DNA of 42,548 nt from Terasakiella magnetica (GCA_902729415.1 CACVCF010000246.1:1-42548); one strand, 5' to 3'. Counted from the stretch's first letter, positions 1 through 7,743 are shown. Numbers and translations: made by a program. The notes: generated by a model from the sequence alone, not told the origin.

Positions 1-143
1 CTGCTCAGACGGGCGGCGTTCTGCGCACCGCATTTCGGGCAGACAAACCCGTTTGGCCAACGGCGCTCCAGTAGCAGACGGTAGCAGCTTTCATCGTCGG
101 GAAACCACGTTTGGAAGTCGAGAAGGGACAACTGCTTCGCCAT
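1..143 (-). CDS. IS1595-family transposase, N-terminal fragment (runs off window)
   Basis: Reading leftward from the ATG at 143, the frame gives MAKQLSLLDFQTWFPDDESC, continues through RRWPNGFVCPKCG at about residues 27-39, and leaves the window open. The F-x-x-x-FP-D-E-x-C start followed by RWP-x-GF-x-C-P-x-CG is the N-terminal zinc-ribbon region typical of IS1595 (ISXO2-like) transposases. The DDE catalytic domain would lie beyond the window. A purine-rich tract is not obvious before the ATG. The gene starts 64 bases inside the terminal repeat, as expected for an IS. It is too short and too incomplete to say whether the element is active. Confidence 0.75.
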   Translation of the reverse strand, partial: MAKQLSLLDFQTWFPDDESCYRLLLERRWPNGFVCPKCGAQNAARLS

Positions 144-185
144 GGTCGCGAACATATCCCGACGTCAGACCCTTCTCAAGGCACT

Positions 186-207
186 TAATGGGTCAGCGGC
201 ATAAGCC
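186..207. repeat. IS terminal inverted repeat, left-side copy
   Basis: The 22-base sequence TAATGGGTCAGCGGCATAAG plus CC matches the reverse complement of 42497-42518 except for one base (C at 197 against A). Its position just upstream of the transposase start and at the point where hddA homology begins fits an IS terminus. The next two bases (GC) also match the right copy, so the true repeat could be up to 24 bases. Confidence 0.7.
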
Positions 208-1022
208 GCGTCGAGACCGTCTCCGATATCTCCGAGATCCAGCATCCCGCCGTCCGCAATGTGCTGGAGGATATGAAGATCGAGTACGGTGTCGAGATTC
301 ACCACGATGGCGATCTGCCCGCGCGTTCGGGGCTGGGCTCCAGTTCGTCCTTCACCGTGGGGCTGATCAATGCGCTCAACGCCCAGGCGGGGCGGATGGT
401 GTCGAAGGACCGGCTGGCCCGCGAGGCCATCCGGATCGAACAGGACGTGATTCAGGAGAATGTGGGGTCGCAGGATCAGATCTGGGCCGCCTATGGCGGT
501 ATGAACCATATCGAATTCTCCCGCGATGGCGGCTTTGCCGTGCGCCCGGTGATCATGCCCGCCGAGCGCCGCGACCATATGCTGGGCAGCCTGATGCTGT
601 TCTTCACCGGCCTGTCACGCTATGCCCACAAGGTGGCGGGCGACAAGATCGCCAATCTGGACAGCCACGAAAGCCACGTGCGCGCCATCATGGCCATGAC
701 CGACGAAGGGTTGGATATCTTGTCCAACCATGACCGTGCGCTGGATGATCTGGGGCGGCTGCTGCACGAAAGCTGGATGGTCAAGCGCGAGCTGGCCAGT
801 AGCGTTACCACCCCCGAGGTGGACGCCATCTATCAGGCGGCCATGGAGGGCGGTGCCCTGGGCGGCAAGCTGCTGGGGGCCGGCGGCGGCGGCTTCATCT
901 TGTTCTATGTGGAGCCGGGCAAGCAGCAGGCGGTGCGCGACAAGCTGGCCGGTCTGGTGGAAGTTCACTTCAAGATCGATGCCGACGGCAGCCGCATCGT
1001 CGTCTACGAGCCCGAGCTTTAG
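207..1022 (+). pseudogene. hddA: D-glycero-D-manno-heptose 7-phosphate kinase, 5' end lost to IS
   Basis: This GHMP-family sugar kinase would phosphorylate D,D-heptose 7-phosphate at C1 in the GDP-heptose pathway. The open frame begins at the IS boundary with RVETVSDISEIQHPAVRNVL, which already matches the family interior. The ATP-binding GHMP motif PARSGLGSSSSF follows, and the C-terminal glycine-rich motif GKLLGAGGGGF lies near codon 230. About 271 codons remain of a family length near 340, so roughly the first 70 are missing. A GTG at 261 could in principle start a shorter protein, but it would lack the N-terminal strands. The C-terminus is intact and ends 13 bases before the convergent nnrU-like gene. 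gmhA, the preceding pathway step, is at 23043. The gene is probably inactive here unless read through from the IS. Confidence 0.75.
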
Positions 1023-1035
1023 GGCGCGATGCTCT

Positions 1036-1713
1036 CTAAGGCAGCGGGCTGAGGCCGATCACCATGGGGTGTAGCGCCAGTAGCGCCAGATAGAGCGCTA
1101 CACCGCCGATAATCCGCCATGCTCCCACTTCGTGCAGCAAGGCCGCGCGGTCGAGCGGCTGTTCGACCGCATCGACCAGCCTTTGCCATTCCTCGGCACC
1201 AAGGGATTGGCGACGCTTGGCATCGAGGACGCGCTTGCCCAGCAGCGACATCACCAACAGCGGCACGAACAGCATCAGTCCGGCCAGATGGCCGTTCGGC
1301 ACGATATGGGCGCCGGTCCACAGCCCCAGGCCCCAGATCACCGGATGGCGGGTCAGGCGGAGGATGCCGGGATGGGCGGGGTCGAAGCCCTTGGCGCCGG
1401 GGCCGATGGAAAAGGGATTGGGCGTGGTCAGCCCCGCCACCAGCGCCAGACACACCACCGGCATCACCAGCGGCGGCACCCAGCGCATCCAACCGTGCTG
1501 CTGCCAGATCACCAGCGTGGGGGCATTGATGGCGGCGGCGACCACCCAGACCAGCAGCACGGTCGACAGCACTGAATAGGCGCCGTAGAACCCGGCCTTG
1601 CCCACCGCCTCGATGCAGCGGTGGCGCAAGGGCCGTAGATTGGTCAGCGAATGGGCGCCGACAAAACAGCCGATGGCGGCGATGAGATGGCCGATATCGC
1701 CGGTCAGAGCCAC
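1036..1713 (-). CDS. NnrU family integral membrane protein
   Basis: The protein of about 225 residues is very hydrophobic, with roughly six to seven membrane segments. It starts with ALTGDIGHLIAAIGCFVGAH and contains the family-like sequence GILRLTRHPVIWGLGLWTGAH in its middle. NnrU proteins were named for a role linked to nitrite/nitric oxide reduction in Rhodobacter, and related proteins resemble isoprenylcysteine methyltransferase-like membrane enzymes; the biochemical role is not settled. The start is set at the GTG at 1713, five bases after the folD stop, because no ATG lies before the first membrane helix. Longer readings of this frame run antisense-like through folD and are not credible. 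It is probably the last gene of the yggT-DUF167-folD unit. Confidence 0.75.
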   Translation of the reverse strand: MALTGDIGHLIAAIGCFVGAHSLTNLRPLRHRCIEAVGKAGFYGAYSVLSTVLLVWVVAAAINAPTLVIWQQHGWMRWVPPLVMPVVCLALVAGLTTPNPFSIGPGAKGFDPAHPGILRLTRHPVIWGLGLWTGAHIVPNGHLAGLMLFVPLLVMSLLGKRVLDAKRRQSLGAEEWQRLVDAVEQPLDRAALLHEVGAWRIIGGVALYLALLALHPMVIGLSPLP

Positions 1714-1718
1714 GGGAG

Positions 1719-2609
1719 TCAGACCCCGGGGTCGGGGAGGTTGTGCAGCCGTGCCGCCGCCACCAGGGTATTGCGCAGCAGCACCGCGATGGTCATGGGG
1801 CCGACGCCGCCGGGTACCGGGGTGATGGCGCCCGCCACCTTGACCGCTTCGTCGAAGGCGACGTCGCCCACCAATTTCTTGGTGCCGTCGGGTAGTTCGA
1901 TGCGGTTGATGCCGACGTCGATGACGGTGCAGCCCGGCTTCAGCCAATCGCCCCGCACCATTTCGGCCTTACCGACGGCGGCGACCACGATATCGGCGCG
2001 CCGCACCACCTCGGGCAGATCCCTGGTCTGGGAATGAGCGATGGTGACGGTGCAGCTTTCCTTCAGCAGCAGATGGGCCATGGGCTTGCCGACGATATTG
2101 CTGCGCCCGATCACCACGGCGTCAAGGCCGCCCAGCTTGCCCAGGCAGTCCTTGAGCAGCATCATCGAGCCCAGCGGCGTGCACGGCACCATGCCTTCGC
2201 CGCCCGAGGCCAGCCTGCCGACATTGATGGGGTGAAAGCCATCCACGTCCTTGGCCGGGTCGATGGCTTCGATGATCTTCTGGGAATCGATGTGCTTGGG
2301 CACCGGCAGCTGAACCAGGATGCCATGGACCTCGGGGTCTTTGTTCAGACCGGCGATCAGGGTCAGCAGCTCGTGCTCGGGGGTGTCGGCGGGCAGGGTA
2401 TGCATGAACGACTTCATGCCCACTTCGATGGTGCGCTTGTGCTTGGTCCGGACATAGACCTGGCTGGCCGGGTCTTCGCCCACCAGCACCACCGCCAGAC
2501 CGGGGGTGACGTGGTGGCTGTCGCGCATCTCGTGCACCTTCTGGGTGAGGGTGTCGCGCAGCCGGGCGGAAAAAGCGTTGCCGTCGATGATCTTGGTCTT
2601 TGTGGTCAT
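1719..2609 (-). CDS. folD: Bifunctional methylenetetrahydrofolate dehydrogenase/cyclohydrolase
   Basis: FolD oxidises 5,10-methylene-THF to 5,10-methenyl-THF with NADP and hydrolyses it to 10-formyl-THF, supplying one-carbon units in the cytoplasm; purH at 24870 consumes 10-formyl-THF. The 296-residue length is normal. The N-terminal catalytic region has [15 protein letters not shown] with the conserved Tyr and Lys. Later come the signature [10 protein letters not shown] and the nucleotide-binding segment [14 protein letters not shown], and the C-terminal [10 protein letters not shown]. The ATG at 2609 is chosen because its ATGA overlaps the stop of the DUF167 gene; an in-frame ATG 18 bases earlier would extend into that gene. 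Confidence 0.95.
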   Translation of the reverse strand: MTTKTKIIDGNAFSARLRDTLTQKVHEMRDSHHVTPGLAVVLVGEDPASQVYVRTKHKRTIEVGMKSFMHTLPADTPEHELLTLIAGLNKDPEVHGILVQLPVPKHIDSQKIIEAIDPAKDVDGFHPINVGRLASGGEGMVPCTPLGSMMLLKDCLGKLGGLDAVVIGRSNIVGKPMAHLLLKESCTVTIAHSQTRDLPEVVRRADIVVAAVGKAEMVRGDWLKPGCTVIDVGINRIELPDGTKKLVGDVAFDEAVKVAGAITPVPGGVGPMTIAVLLRNTLVAAARLHNLPDPGV

Positions 2610-2929
2610 GGTAGTTTCGCCATCCATTGCTCAAGGCAAAGCCGCAACGGGGCGGCGTCGCCGGAAATCAACACGACCTTGCGCCGGTCGGTGGCGCCCA
2701 GAATAATTCCCATCCGGGTCTTGGGGATCCGCCATTCCTTGGACAGGAGGCGGATCAAAGCGGCATTGGCCTTGCCGTCCTCAGGCACCGTGGTCACCGT
2801 CGCCTTCAAGACAACGCCGCCATCGGCTTCCGCCGCCGGTCCCATCACCCGATCCCGCGACGCCTTGGGCGTCAGGCGGATCGCCACCCGCAGGCCTTCG
2901 GCGGTCTCGGTGAAGGGCGAGGCGGTCAT
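2606..2929 (-). CDS. DUF167 (YggU-like) family protein
   Basis: This small protein of 107 residues carries the DUF167 pattern: [11 protein letters not shown] near the N-terminus, then [20 protein letters not shown] and a late segment [11 protein letters not shown]. The family is widespread and its role is unknown. The start is the ATG at 2929, whose ATGA overlaps the yggT stop; the stop in turn overlaps the folD ATG. Such head-to-tail overlaps suggest translational coupling across yggT-DUF167-folD. The family label is firm from the motifs; no function can be given. Confidence 0.85.
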   Translation of the reverse strand: MTASPFTETAEGLRVAIRLTPKASRDRVMGPAAEADGGVVLKATVTTVPEDGKANAALIRLLSKEWRIPKTRMGIILGATDRRKVVLISGDAAPLRLCLEQWMAKLP

Positions 2930-3231
2930 AGGGTGTAGACGAAGCCGATCAGGTTGCTGACCACTTCCTTGGCGAAGCTGATGATCAGCCACAGCGCGAT
3001 GGGCGACAGATCGATACTGCCCAGGTCCGGCATGATGCGGCGGATGGGCCGCAATGCCGGTTCGGTCAGGCGATAGATCACGTCGATGATGGTTCTGACC
3101 GTAGCGTTATAGGTGTTGATCACCCCGAACGCCACCAGCCAGCTTGCGATCACCGACGCCAGGACCACGAACCAATAGATGTCCAGGGCGTAGTAGATCA
3201 CTTTGAGAAGGGGGACCAGAATGATGTTCAT
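2926..3231 (-). CDS. YggT family membrane protein
   Basis: The protein has about 101 residues and two hydrophobic segments (residues about 5-35 and 78-101). These flank a conserved loop with [20 protein letters not shown], the hallmark of YggT. Family members have been linked to membrane and osmotic homeostasis, and YggT next to DUF167 is a common pairing. The ATG at 3231 is preferred over the GTG six bases upstream because GGCGGAAC lies at ribosome-binding distance. It is the first gene of the minus-strand set that ends with the nnrU-like gene. Its promoter should lie in 3232-3359, shared with the divergent hydrolase, but no clear boxes were seen. Confidence 0.85.
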   Translation of the reverse strand: MNIILVPLLKVIYYALDIYWFVVLASVIASWLVAFGVINTYNATVRTIIDVIYRLTEPALRPIRRIMPDLGSIDLSPIALWLIISFAKEVVSNLIGFVYTL

Positions 3232-3359
3232 CGTCACGTTCCGCCGCTCGGTTCACATGCGGGCCAACCCTATCCGCACCGCTTCGCCGGTGCAAGGCCA
3301 CCCATTGTCTCCGGGGGCCGGTAATGCCATCTTTGCATCATTCAAATTGGAGGATCGCC

Positions 3360-4238
3360 ATGGATGACCATGTGAAGAGCCTGCTCCCCAAGGTCGATAT
3401 GACCCGTCGGGGTTTCGTCTCGGCCGCCGTGCTGGCTACCGGCTATGCCCTGGCGGTCAGCCCCGCCGAGGCCGGAGCCATCGCCACCGACACCGCCGGT
3501 ATTGCCGCCGGAGCGGTGATGATCCCCAGCGGTGATGCCGCCATGCCCGCCTATGCCGCCATGCCCGCCTATGCCGCCATGCCCAACGGTGCCGGACCCT
3601 TCCCCACCATCTTGGTGGTGCAGGAGATCTTCGGCATTCATGAATATATCCGCGATATCTGCCGCCGCTTTGCCAAGCTGGGCTATCTGGCGGTGGCGCC
3701 GGAACTGTATTTCCGCCAAGGCGATCCCTCGGTCATCAGCGACATTCCCACCATCTTGTCGACCATCGTCGCCAAGGTGCCTGATTCCCAGGTCATCGGT
3801 GATCTTGACGCCGCTGCGGCCTGGGCTGCCGCAAATAAAGGTGACGCCAACCGGCTGGGCATCACCGGCTTTTGCTGGGGCGGGCGTATCGCCTGGCTTT
3901 ACGCCGCGCATAATCCCAAGCTGAAGGCGGCAGTGGCGTGGTACGGCAAGCTGGCGGGCGAGGCGTCCGCCAATACGCCAAAGCATCCGGTGGATGTGGC
4001 GGCGGCATTGAAGGCCCCCGTCCTTGGGCTTTACGGCGGTGCCGATCAGGGCATTCCCGCCGATACGGTTGAGCGCATGCGCGCTGCGGTCAAGCTGGCT
4101 CCGGTGGTGGTGGAGATCAAGGTCTATCCTGATACGCCGCACGCCTTCCACGCCGATTACCGCCCGTCCTATCGGGAGGAGCAGGCCAAGGACGGCTGGG
4201 CACGGTTGCAGGCTTGGTTCAAGGCCAACGGCCTCTAA
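3360..4238 (+). CDS. Dienelactone hydrolase family protein with Tat signal
   Basis: This alpha/beta hydrolase has 292 residues and resembles carboxymethylenebutenolidase, which opens dienelactone in chlorocatechol breakdown; here the substrate is unknown. The likely catalytic triad is Cys172 in GFCWGG, Asp229 in GGADQ and His261 in TPHAF. Residues 15-40 ([19 protein letters not shown], then AEAGA) look like a twin-arginine export signal, so the enzyme is probably periplasmic. Residues 62-73 are two exact copies of MPAYAA, encoded by two 18-base direct repeats at 3543-3578. The ATG at 3360 is chosen for TTGGAGGAT ahead of it. The gene ends two bases from the convergent glycosyltransferase. Confidence 0.85.
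   Translation: MDDHVKSLLPKVDMTRRGFVSAAVLATGYALAVSPAEAGAIATDTAGIAAGAVMIPSGDAAMPAYAAMPAYAAMPNGAGPFPTILVVQEIFGIHEYIRDICRRFAKLGYLAVAPELYFRQGDPSVISDIPTILSTIVAKVPDSQVIGDLDAAAAWAAANKGDANRLGITGFCWGGRIAWLYAAHNPKLKAAVAWYGKLAGEASANTPKHPVDVAAALKAPVLGLYGGADQGIPADTVERMRAAVKLAPVVVEIKVYPDTPHAFHADYRPSYREEQAKDGWARLQAWFKANGL
3543..3578 (+). repeat. Two tandem 18-base repeats inside the hydrolase gene
   Basis: Two exact in-frame copies of an 18-base unit (ATGCCCGCCTATGCCGCC) encode MPAYAA twice between the signal region and the core of the dienelactone hydrolase. A third partial copy follows (ATGCCC). Such a repeat can gain or lose units by slippage without breaking the frame. Confidence 0.85.
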
Positions 4239-4240
4239 AT

Positions 4241-5278
4241 TTACTCCGCCGCCACGCCCCCGGCTGCCAACGGGGAAAGGTTCTCGATGAATTGCCGGGT
4301 CGAGGCCGCCCAGGAAAAGCCCAGGGCGTGGTCGCGGCAGAGTTCGGGATCGATGGCGAGAGCCTCCAGCGCCGCGGCCTGGAGGTTCTCCGCCAGAACC
4401 CCCGCCGGGCTGGGCCCGATCACGTCCACCGGACCGGGAACGGGATAGGCCGCCACCGGCAGGCCCGAGGCCAGGGCCTCCAGCAGCACCAGCCCGAAGG
4501 TGTCGGTGCGGCTGGGAAAGACGAAAACGTCGCCCGCCGCGTAGTGCCGCGCCAGATCCTCGCCAAAGCGGGCTCCGGCGAAGTGGACCTCGGGATGATG
4601 CCGCCGCAGCTCGTCAAGCTGTGGGCCATCGCCCACCACCACCTTGGTGCCGGGCAGGTCGAGGTTCAGAAACGCTTCGATATTCTTTTCCACCGCCACC
4701 CGCCCGACGCACAGGAACACCGGCCGGGCCAGACCGGCCAGGGGGCCGTCCTTGTCTTTGGCTTCGGGACGGGGGCGGAACAGCTCGGTATCGACGCCGC
4801 GCGACCAGCGCCCGATCCGTTGAAAGCCCCGCCGGGTCAGTTCGGTCTCGATGCCCTGGGTCGCCACCATGACGCAGGATGATTTACCGTGGAAGCGGCG
4901 CATCAGGGCATAGGACAGTGGCAGGGGCACGCCGAAGCGGGCCTGGATGTATTCGGGGAATTTGGTGTGATAGGCGGTGGTGAAGGGCAGCTTGCGCCTA
5001 AGGCAATAGCGCCGTGCCGCCCAGCCCAGCGGCCCTTCGGTGGCGATGTGGATGGCGCAGGGCTGCGCCGCCTCGATCATGCGGCCCAGCTTGGGGCCGG
5101 GACGCAGCGCCAGCCGGATCTCGGGATAGGTGGGGCATGCCATGGTGCGGAACCGGTCGGGCGTCACCATCACCACAGCGTGGCCGATGTGCTCCAGCTC
5201 GGTCTTCAGGGTGTCCAGGGTGCGCACCACACCGTTGACCTGGGGCAGCCAGGCGTCCGAGACCACCAATATCCGCAT
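4241..5278 (-). CDS. Glycosyltransferase family 4 (GT-B) protein
   Basis: The protein has 345 residues. The N-terminal half begins MRILVVSDAWLPQVNGVVRT, the usual start of GT4 enzymes that act on diacylglycerol or phosphatidylinositol (SqdX/PimB-like). The C-terminal half has FLCVGRVAVEKNIEAF and the donor-binding stretch TDTFGLVLLEALASGLPV, keeping the second Glu of the EX7E motif but with Asp/Thr near the first position. There is no signal peptide, so it should act at the inner face of the membrane. The ATG at 5278 has GAGGAGCAG before it. It lies 28 bases after an LpxH-like phosphatase, and a lipid kinase is divergent, which together suggest glycolipid synthesis. Donor and acceptor are not known. 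Confidence 0.85.
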   Translation of the reverse strand: MRILVVSDAWLPQVNGVVRTLDTLKTELEHIGHAVVMVTPDRFRTMACPTYPEIRLALRPGPKLGRMIEAAQPCAIHIATEGPLGWAARRYCLRRKLPFTTAYHTKFPEYIQARFGVPLPLSYALMRRFHGKSSCVMVATQGIETELTRRGFQRIGRWSRGVDTELFRPRPEAKDKDGPLAGLARPVFLCVGRVAVEKNIEAFLNLDLPGTKVVVGDGPQLDELRRHHPEVHFAGARFGEDLARHYAAGDVFVFPSRTDTFGLVLLEALASGLPVAAYPVPGPVDVIGPSPAGVLAENLQAAALEALAIDPELCRDHALGFSWAASTRQFIENLSPLAAGGVAAE

Positions 5279-5306
5279 GGGACTGCTCCTCGAATATTCA
5301 AAATCT

Positions 5307-6101
5307 TCAGGCATCGATCAGATCCGCTTGCGTTGTGCTGGCCGTAGCGCGGTCCAGCCAATGCAGCACCTCCAGCCTGCCGTCGTGATGTTCGACCAGG
5401 GCGGTGCAGCTTTCGACCCAATCGCCGTCGTTGCAGTAGAGAATGCCACCCAGTTCGCGCAGCTCGGCATGATGAATGTGGCCGCAGACCACGCCATCGG
5501 CGCCGTGGCGGCGGGCTTCGTCGGCCATGGTCTCCTCGAACTTGGCCATGTACTGGACCGCGTTCTTGACCTTGTGCTTGAGATAGGCCGACAGCGACCA
5601 ATAGGGAAAGCCCAGCGACCGCCGTACCACGTTGAGCCAGTGGTTGAGGCTGAGCGCCAGGGTATAGGCGCCGTCGCCGAGATGGGCCAACCACTTGGCA
5701 TGACGGACCACGCCGTCGAAGGCGTCGCCGTGCAGGATCAGCAGGCGCTTGCCGCAGGCGGTGTCGTGCAGGGCGATGGTCGCTACCGTGATATCGCCGA
5801 ACAGCAGGCCGTGATAGTCGCGGGCGAATTCGTCGTGGTTGCCGGGAATGAACACCACGCGGGTGCCCTTGCGCGCCTTGCGCAGCAGCTTTTGCACCAC
5901 GTCGTTATGGGATTGAGGCCAGTACCACGTCTTGCGCAGCCGCCAGCCATCGATGATATCGCCCACCAGATAAAGGGTGTCGGACTCGGTCTCTTTCAGA
6001 AAGTCGAGAAGATCATCGGCCTTGCAGCCGCGGGTACCGAGGTGAATATCGGAAATCCAGATGGCCCGGTATCGCCGCTTCAAATCGGAACTGGCGTTCA
6101 T
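5307..6101 (-). CDS. UDP-2,3-diacylglucosamine diphosphatase-like metallophosphoesterase
   Basis: This calcineurin-like phosphoesterase has 264 residues and a complete metal-site set: DIHLG (Asp18, His20), GDIIDGW (Asp48), GNHDE (Asn88, His89), HGDAFD (His124) and GHIHHAE (His208, His210). It falls in the COG2908 group that includes LpxH, which cleaves UDP-2,3-diacylglucosamine to lipid X in lipid A synthesis. However, this longer form paired with a GT4 gene is common in alphaproteobacteria, where its role is less certain. AGAAGGGGCGCC precedes the ATG. It is the first gene of a two-gene unit with the glycosyltransferase, reading from an AT-rich divergent region. A role in lipid A or a glycolipid is inferred. 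Confidence 0.8.
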   Translation of the reverse strand: MNASSDLKRRYRAIWISDIHLGTRGCKADDLLDFLKETESDTLYLVGDIIDGWRLRKTWYWPQSHNDVVQKLLRKARKGTRVVFIPGNHDEFARDYHGLLFGDITVATIALHDTACGKRLLILHGDAFDGVVRHAKWLAHLGDGAYTLALSLNHWLNVVRRSLGFPYWSLSAYLKHKVKNAVQYMAKFEETMADEARRHGADGVVCGHIHHAELRELGGILYCNDGDWVESCTALVEHHDGRLEVLHWLDRATASTTQADLIDA

Positions 6102-6115
6102 GGCGCCCCTTCTTT

Positions 6116-6144
6116 CTAGTACTCTCCATTTATTTTTATGTCAA
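6116..6144 (-). promoter_or_regulatory. Predicted sigma-70 promoter for the phosphatase/GT4 pair
   Basis: On the minus strand TTGACA (6144-6139) and TACTAG (6121-6116) are separated by exactly 17 bases within an AT-rich stretch that contrasts with the GC-rich surroundings. The start point would fall near 6109, giving a very short leader that barely holds the ribosome-binding site, so a second promoter further upstream is possible. Confidence 0.5.
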
Positions 6145-6263
6145 AGACGGCCTGTAAGTATATAAAGTCTGGCATGACCTGTTGATATTTCATATTAATG
6201 ACTTAAAGCTGTCATATTTATTTAATACAACAAGTCGTGCATCTGGCGATATACATCACCGCC

Positions 6264-7199
6264 ATGTTGGCAGAACCCGCAACGCACCCGGATTATCCTT
6301 CATCCCTGATCAGCGGCCCCCGCCGGGTACTGGTGATCCACAATCCTACCGCCGGCCGCCACAAGAAGCGGCGGTTGCTGGAGGTGGTGGAGCGGCTGGA
6401 CTGTCTCGGCTGTGTGGTTACCTGCCGCGAGACCGGGCGGCGCGGCGATGCCGAAGCTTTTGCCGCCGAGGCGTCTTGTGCCGAATATGACGTGGTGGTG
6501 GCTGCGGGCGGCGACGGCACCGTCAACGAGGTGCTGAACGGCCTGGGTCAGGGTGACAGCACTCTCGGCCTGGGGGTGATCCCATTGGGTACCGCCAATG
6601 TGCTGGCTTGCGAAATCGGCCTCGATCCCAAGAATCCCGATCAGATCGCGCGCACCATCGCCTTCGGCCCCACCCGCCTTATCCATGTGGGTGTGGCCAA
6701 TTGCCGCCGTTTCCTGCTGATGGCCGGGGCGGGGCTCGACGCCCATGTGGTGGCCGGGGTCAGCACCGCCTTGAAGCGTCGCGCCGGGAAACTGGCCTAT
6801 GTGGTCGAAAGTTTAAAGCAGGCGGTGGGCTATGATTTCCCCATGCTGACCATCAGCGCCGACGGCGTCGAATATGAAGGCCGCATGGTGGTGGCGTGCA
6901 AGGGCCGGTTCTATGGCGGTCCCTTCATCGCCGCGCCGAACGCCAGCTTGGAGGCGCCGCTGCTGGAGGTCTGCATCCTGCCCAATACCGGCATGGGCGG
7001 CTTTCTTCGCTATGGTCTGGCGTTGCCCTTGGGCAAGCTGGCCAGCCTGCCCGAAGTCCAGGTGATCTCGGCCAAGACGTTGCTGATCACCGGCCCGCGC
7101 GGCGCTCCGGTCCAAGGCGATGGCGACATCGTCGCCCGCTTGCCCGCCGAGATTTCCATCGCCGAGGATGTGGTCGCCCTGATTGTTCCCGAACAGTAG
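6264..7199 (+). CDS. Diacylglycerol kinase family lipid kinase
   Basis: This member of the DAGK/YegS/sphingosine-kinase family would phosphorylate a lipid hydroxyl using ATP at the membrane. It has the nucleotide-binding motif GGDGTVNEV at residues 82-90, PLGTANVLA at 107-115, and an N-terminal VLVIHNPTAGRHKKRR that starts the fold. Length (311 residues) is normal. The ATG at 6264 is preferred because homology starts about 20 residues later, but neither it nor the GTG at 6237 has a good ribosome-binding site. It is divergent from an LpxH-like phosphatase and a GT4 enzyme, a setting that suggests lipid or glycolipid turnover. The lipid substrate cannot be read from the sequence. Confidence 0.85.
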   Translation: MLAEPATHPDYPSSLISGPRRVLVIHNPTAGRHKKRRLLEVVERLDCLGCVVTCRETGRRGDAEAFAAEASCAEYDVVVAAGGDGTVNEVLNGLGQGDSTLGLGVIPLGTANVLACEIGLDPKNPDQIARTIAFGPTRLIHVGVANCRRFLLMAGAGLDAHVVAGVSTALKRRAGKLAYVVESLKQAVGYDFPMLTISADGVEYEGRMVVACKGRFYGGPFIAAPNASLEAPLLEVCILPNTGMGGFLRYGLALPLGKLASLPEVQVISAKTLLITGPRGAPVQGDGDIVARLPAEISIAEDVVALIVPEQ

Positions 7200-7203
7200 A
7201 ATG

Positions 7204-7214
7204 CTGCATCGCAA
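7204..7214. promoter_or_regulatory. PhaR-like operator, upstream site
   Basis: CTGCATCGCAA fits CTGC-N3-GCAG with one change. That is the site reported for the PHB-responsive repressor PhaR of Paracoccus. It sits 8 bases before the predicted -35 box of the phasin gene. It lies in inverted orientation to the site at 7260-7270, with 12 of 16 bases shared when one is reversed. Confidence 0.5.
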
Positions 7215-7222
7215 CATAGCGC

Positions 7223-7250
7223 TTGCATCGGGGCGAGAATTCCCTATTAT
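7223..7250 (+). promoter_or_regulatory. Predicted sigma-70 promoter of the phasin gene
   Basis: TTGCAT (7223-7228) and TATTAT (7245-7250) are spaced by 16 bases, giving a start near 7257. This leaves a leader of about 54 bases before the phasin ATG. The boxes are bracketed by two PhaR-like sites, so bound repressor could block polymerase directly. Confidence 0.55.
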
Positions 7251-7259
7251 GGCGCAATG

Positions 7260-7270
7260 TTGCAGCGCAG
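7260..7270. promoter_or_regulatory. PhaR-like operator, downstream site
   Basis: TTGCAGCGCAG fits CTGC-N3-GCAG with one change and overlaps the predicted transcription start of the phasin gene, a classic position for repression. Together with 7204-7214 it brackets the promoter. Confidence 0.5.
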
Positions 7271-7310
7271 CAAAGACCGCGCTCAAGCCCAATCTCAAGG
7301 AGACGCCATT

Positions 7311-7658
7311 ATGACCACCGCCACTGTCGAGCAGATCACCACCGCCACCAAAGCCAACGTCGAAGCCCTGACCCAGGGCGGCAACGCCGCCATCGCCGGT
7401 TTCCAGGAGCTGGCCAAGGCCTATCAGGCGCTGGCCACCAAGAATGCCGAGAAGCTGACCGCCTCCATCCAGGCGCTGGCTGCCGTGAAGTCCCCGACCG
7501 AGTTCGTCGAGCTGCAGCAGAAGCTGGTGAAGGAAGGCGTTGACGCCGCCGTCGCCGACAGCCGCAACATCGCCGAGCTGACCAACGCCGTCTTCACCGC
7601 CGCTTTCGCGCCGGTTCAGAAGCAGGTCGAAGCCTTCCAGAAGTCCGCGAAGAAGTAA
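7311..7658 (+). CDS. Phasin family protein (polyhydroxyalkanoate granule surface)
   Basis: This is a small helical protein of 115 residues, rich in Ala, Lys, Gln and Glu with no Cys or Trp. It has the phasin pattern: QITTATKANVEALTQGG, then FQELAKAYQALATKNAEKLT, and AVKSPTEFVELQQKLVKEGV. Phasins coat PHB granules and control their size and number. The ATG at 7311 has AAGGAG eight bases upstream; an earlier in-frame ATG at 7257 falls on the predicted transcription start. It stands alone, with its own promoter, PhaR-like sites and a strong terminator. PHB synthesis genes are not in the window. Confidence 0.9.
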   Translation: MTTATVEQITTATKANVEALTQGGNAAIAGFQELAKAYQALATKNAEKLTASIQALAAVKSPTEFVELQQKLVKEGVDAAVADSRNIAELTNAVFTAAFAPVQKQVEAFQKSAKK

Positions 7659-7690
7659 TTCGGCCGGCCCCATCGGGCCGTCGGGATTTT

Positions 7691-7726
7691 AAAGCCGCAA
7701 TCCGGGCGACCGGGTTGCGGCTTTTT
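7691..7726 (+). terminator. Rho-independent terminator after the phasin gene
   Basis: The stem AAAGCCGCAA-TCCGG pairs with CCGGG-TTGCGGCTTT around a GCGA loop and is followed by a T run. It may also serve the convergent SH3 gene, whose stop lies at 7744, because the stem begins with AAA on the other strand. Confidence 0.85.
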
Positions 7727-7743
7727 CGTTTCCGGCTTGGATC

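Larger units (their letters stand above)
1..207 (-). mobile_element. End of an IS1595-family insertion sequence (partial)
   Basis: This is the transposase-start end of an insertion sequence that runs out of the window to the left. It holds the first 47 codons of a transposase reading leftward and a 22-base terminal repeat at 186-207. Read inward from 207, that repeat starts GGCTTATGCC. The same 22 bases with one mismatch occur in the opposite orientation at 42497-42518. Coding homology to hddA resumes directly after 207, so 207 is taken as the outer boundary. IS1595 elements usually duplicate 8 target bases; those would be 208-215 here, but the other copy lies outside the window. The family call rests on the transposase N-terminus and is inferred. 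Confidence 0.75.

Noticed and set aside
53..733. Open frame of 226 codons on the plus strand
   Set aside because: It crosses the IS end and overlaps hddA in another frame; its product is Arg/Pro/Gly-rich with no family resemblance, as expected for a GC-rich shadow frame.
3543..3578. CRISPR-like or intergenic tandem repeat
   Set aside because: The two 18-base units are directly adjacent without spacers and lie in frame inside a hydrolase gene.
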